Shown piece by piece: positions 24,405-25,319 of a DNA stretch of 25,319 nt. The notes under the pieces are model-generated. The model worked only from the letters and a program-made list of their open reading frames with translations, made no database searches and was not told where the DNA came from. How positions within the stretch are numbered: position 1 is the first letter of the stretch; the number at the start of each line of letters is the position of its first letter. Source of the DNA: CAYLYP01 sp964387795 (lineage in GTDB: Bacteria > Bacteroidota > Bacteroidia > Bacteroidales > UBA7960); the NCBI GenBank assembly GCA_964387795.1, contig CAYLYP010000044.1:1-25319 (forward strand), given 5' to 3'. The position numbers and the translations under genes are program-made.

Positions 24405-25319
24405 TTACATCTTTACCCATTTTCCTGAACCTATAAGGTCGTTTTTGAGGCTAATCCTGTAAATGTAAGTTGCGGGAGGAAGTTGGTCAGTGTTGATGCT
24501 GTTCAGTCCTGAACCTAAAGACTGGGTGTGTATTAGTTGGCCGTTAAGATTATAAAGTTCCAGTAAAGCTCCTTCAACCGAAGCTTCAATTCTCAGATCC
24601 TGGCCAGGGTTTGGGAAAACAGTAAACTGACTTTGCATTTCAGCGGGATGGTTGTCTATTGATAAAGGAAAATTCCCTTCTGTATCTGTTTTGATAATGA
24701 CAACAGATTCAATCCTTTCTTCATTTTGTAAATAAGCCCTTGTGCCTGTTAAAAAGATCCCACCATCCCTTGCTTGCTCAATCGTCATTACCTGGTAATA
24801 ATAATTGCCGCCTCCGTAATATTTCACCCATTCAAAGTCAAGGGTTTCTTTGTTTATTTTGCTTAAAGTAATCCATGCTGGTTCCATATTTGGATGAGGC
24901 AATGCATTTTTTGTTGATGCAACATAAAAAAACGCACCATCCTGAGGGTAAAAGAAGTTCTTATAAAATGCAGGATAAGTATGTATATTTTCTGTTTCTT
25001 CAAGTTCATTACAAAGGATCTTTTCAAAGTATTGATTCCTGTACTCAATACCTATGATACGTTTCGAGAGGATTTTTTTTGCAACTGTTAGTAAGGTTGT
25101 ATCATTTACCCAGTATAAATTTGCACAGTGTTGATATTCAAGGCCAGTATGTTGCCCTATCTTATTGAAGCGTTTATCATAAGTGATATAGCTGAAATCC
25201 GGGCCTGAAATGCAGATTCCGGTATAAGTGTTACTATCAGGGTTTTCAATCAGGTCAAACAATCTTGTATCGTTTGGAAAACAAATTTCATCAATAAGGT
25301 TTCCATCTTTATCAATAAC
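24405..25319 (-). CDS. T9SS cargo protein with C-terminal sorting domain (paralogue B), 5' end outside the window
   Basis: The frame is open to the right edge. Codons 25317 down to 25260 read VIDKDGNLIDE and onward, aligning with VIDIFGNIITQ of paralogue A, so a TTG start at 25262 is not real and the gene begins beyond the window. The visible 304 residues align along their length with paralogue A at roughly 40% identity in the body (shared landmarks: DLIENPD..YTG, WVNDTTLL, INKETLDFEWVKYYGG, GTRAY). The last ~97 residues, including the whole T9SS type A sorting domain (FTVFPNPGQDLRI to KWVKM), are almost identical. It should be secreted by the same route. Confidence 0.88.
   Translation of the reverse strand, partial: VIDKDGNLIDEICFPNDTRLFDLIENPDSNTYTGICISGPDFSYITYDKRFNKIGQHTGLEYQHCANLYWVNDTTLLTVAKKILSKRIIGIEYRNQYFEKILCNELEETENIHTYPAFYKNFFYPQDGAFFYVASTKNALPHPNMEPAWITLSKINKETLDFEWVKYYGGGNYYYQVMTIEQARDGGIFLTGTRAYLQNEERIESVVIIKTDTEGNFPLSIDNHPAEMQSQFTVFPNPGQDLRIEASVEGALLELYNLNGQLIHTQSLGSGLNSINTDQLPPATYIYRISLKNDLIGSGKWVKM
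24415..24703 (-). repeat. near-identical sorting-domain cassette, copy B
   Basis: This is the second copy of the cassette at 22688-22976. Beyond its gene-internal edge, similarity falls sharply to the level of diverged paralogues. Past the stop codons the sequences are unrelated. Confidence 0.85.

Overview
The window looks like an ordinary chromosomal segment of a Bacteroidota bacterium, most likely of the Bacteroidales/Marinilabiliales group. The evidence is: about 38-40% GC by eye; several TAnnTTTG-type promoter boxes and no Shine-Dalgarno sequences; two proteins ending in the type IX secretion (T9SS) C-terminal sorting domain; a guaA gene followed by a LysM plus periplasmic-binding-fold protein; and signal peptides that end in ...AQ or ...GQ. 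I saw no tRNA, rRNA, CRISPR array, transposase, integrase or phage gene.

Layout, left to right. (1) Positions 1-473 hold the 3' end of an ankyrin-repeat gene (+). (2) 691-2955 is a TPR-sensor histidine kinase (+), followed by a strong bidirectional hairpin between convergent genes. (3) 3051-5390 is an exported 779-aa helical-repeat protein of unknown role (-). (4) 5582-7061 is an overlapping pair, a TatD-type metal hydrolase and a TcdA/CsdL tRNA-modification E1-like enzyme (+). (5) 7062-7503 is a convergent intergenic region. It holds a ten-unit, exactly 11-bp-phased, strand-switching repeat array, then two terminator hairpins. (6) 7504-14366 (-) is a complete tripartite efflux locus: TetR regulator, TolC-type outer-membrane factor, lipoprotein adaptor and RND permease. 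It is preceded by an extremely AT-rich spacer. (7) 14713-15381 (-) is a YggS/PLPBP protein, divergent from guaA (15474-17003, +). The LysM/periplasmic-binding-fold protein and a GNAT acetyltransferase follow guaA. (8) 19735-22480 (-) is a translationally coupled pair: an exported M28 metallopeptidase and a BaiN/HI0933-like flavoprotein. (9) 22675-25319 (-) holds two tandem T9SS-cargo paralogues. Their C-terminal sorting cassettes are about 96% identical in DNA, while the bodies are only roughly 40% identical in protein.

Working relationships. The efflux genes form one regulator-pump unit: the inner-membrane RND permease, periplasmic adaptor and outer-membrane channel, probably under the adjacent TetR. 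The T9SS cargo pair and the exported peptidase belong to the cell-surface/secreted repertoire. guaA, yggS, tatD and tcdA are housekeeping genes. Most of the window is conventional. The features I could not explain with known families are the 11-bp repeat array at 7177-7286, the 21-nt box repeated before both the adaptor and the permease, the homogenised sorting-domain cassettes, and a 10-T tract inside a predicted promoter spacer.
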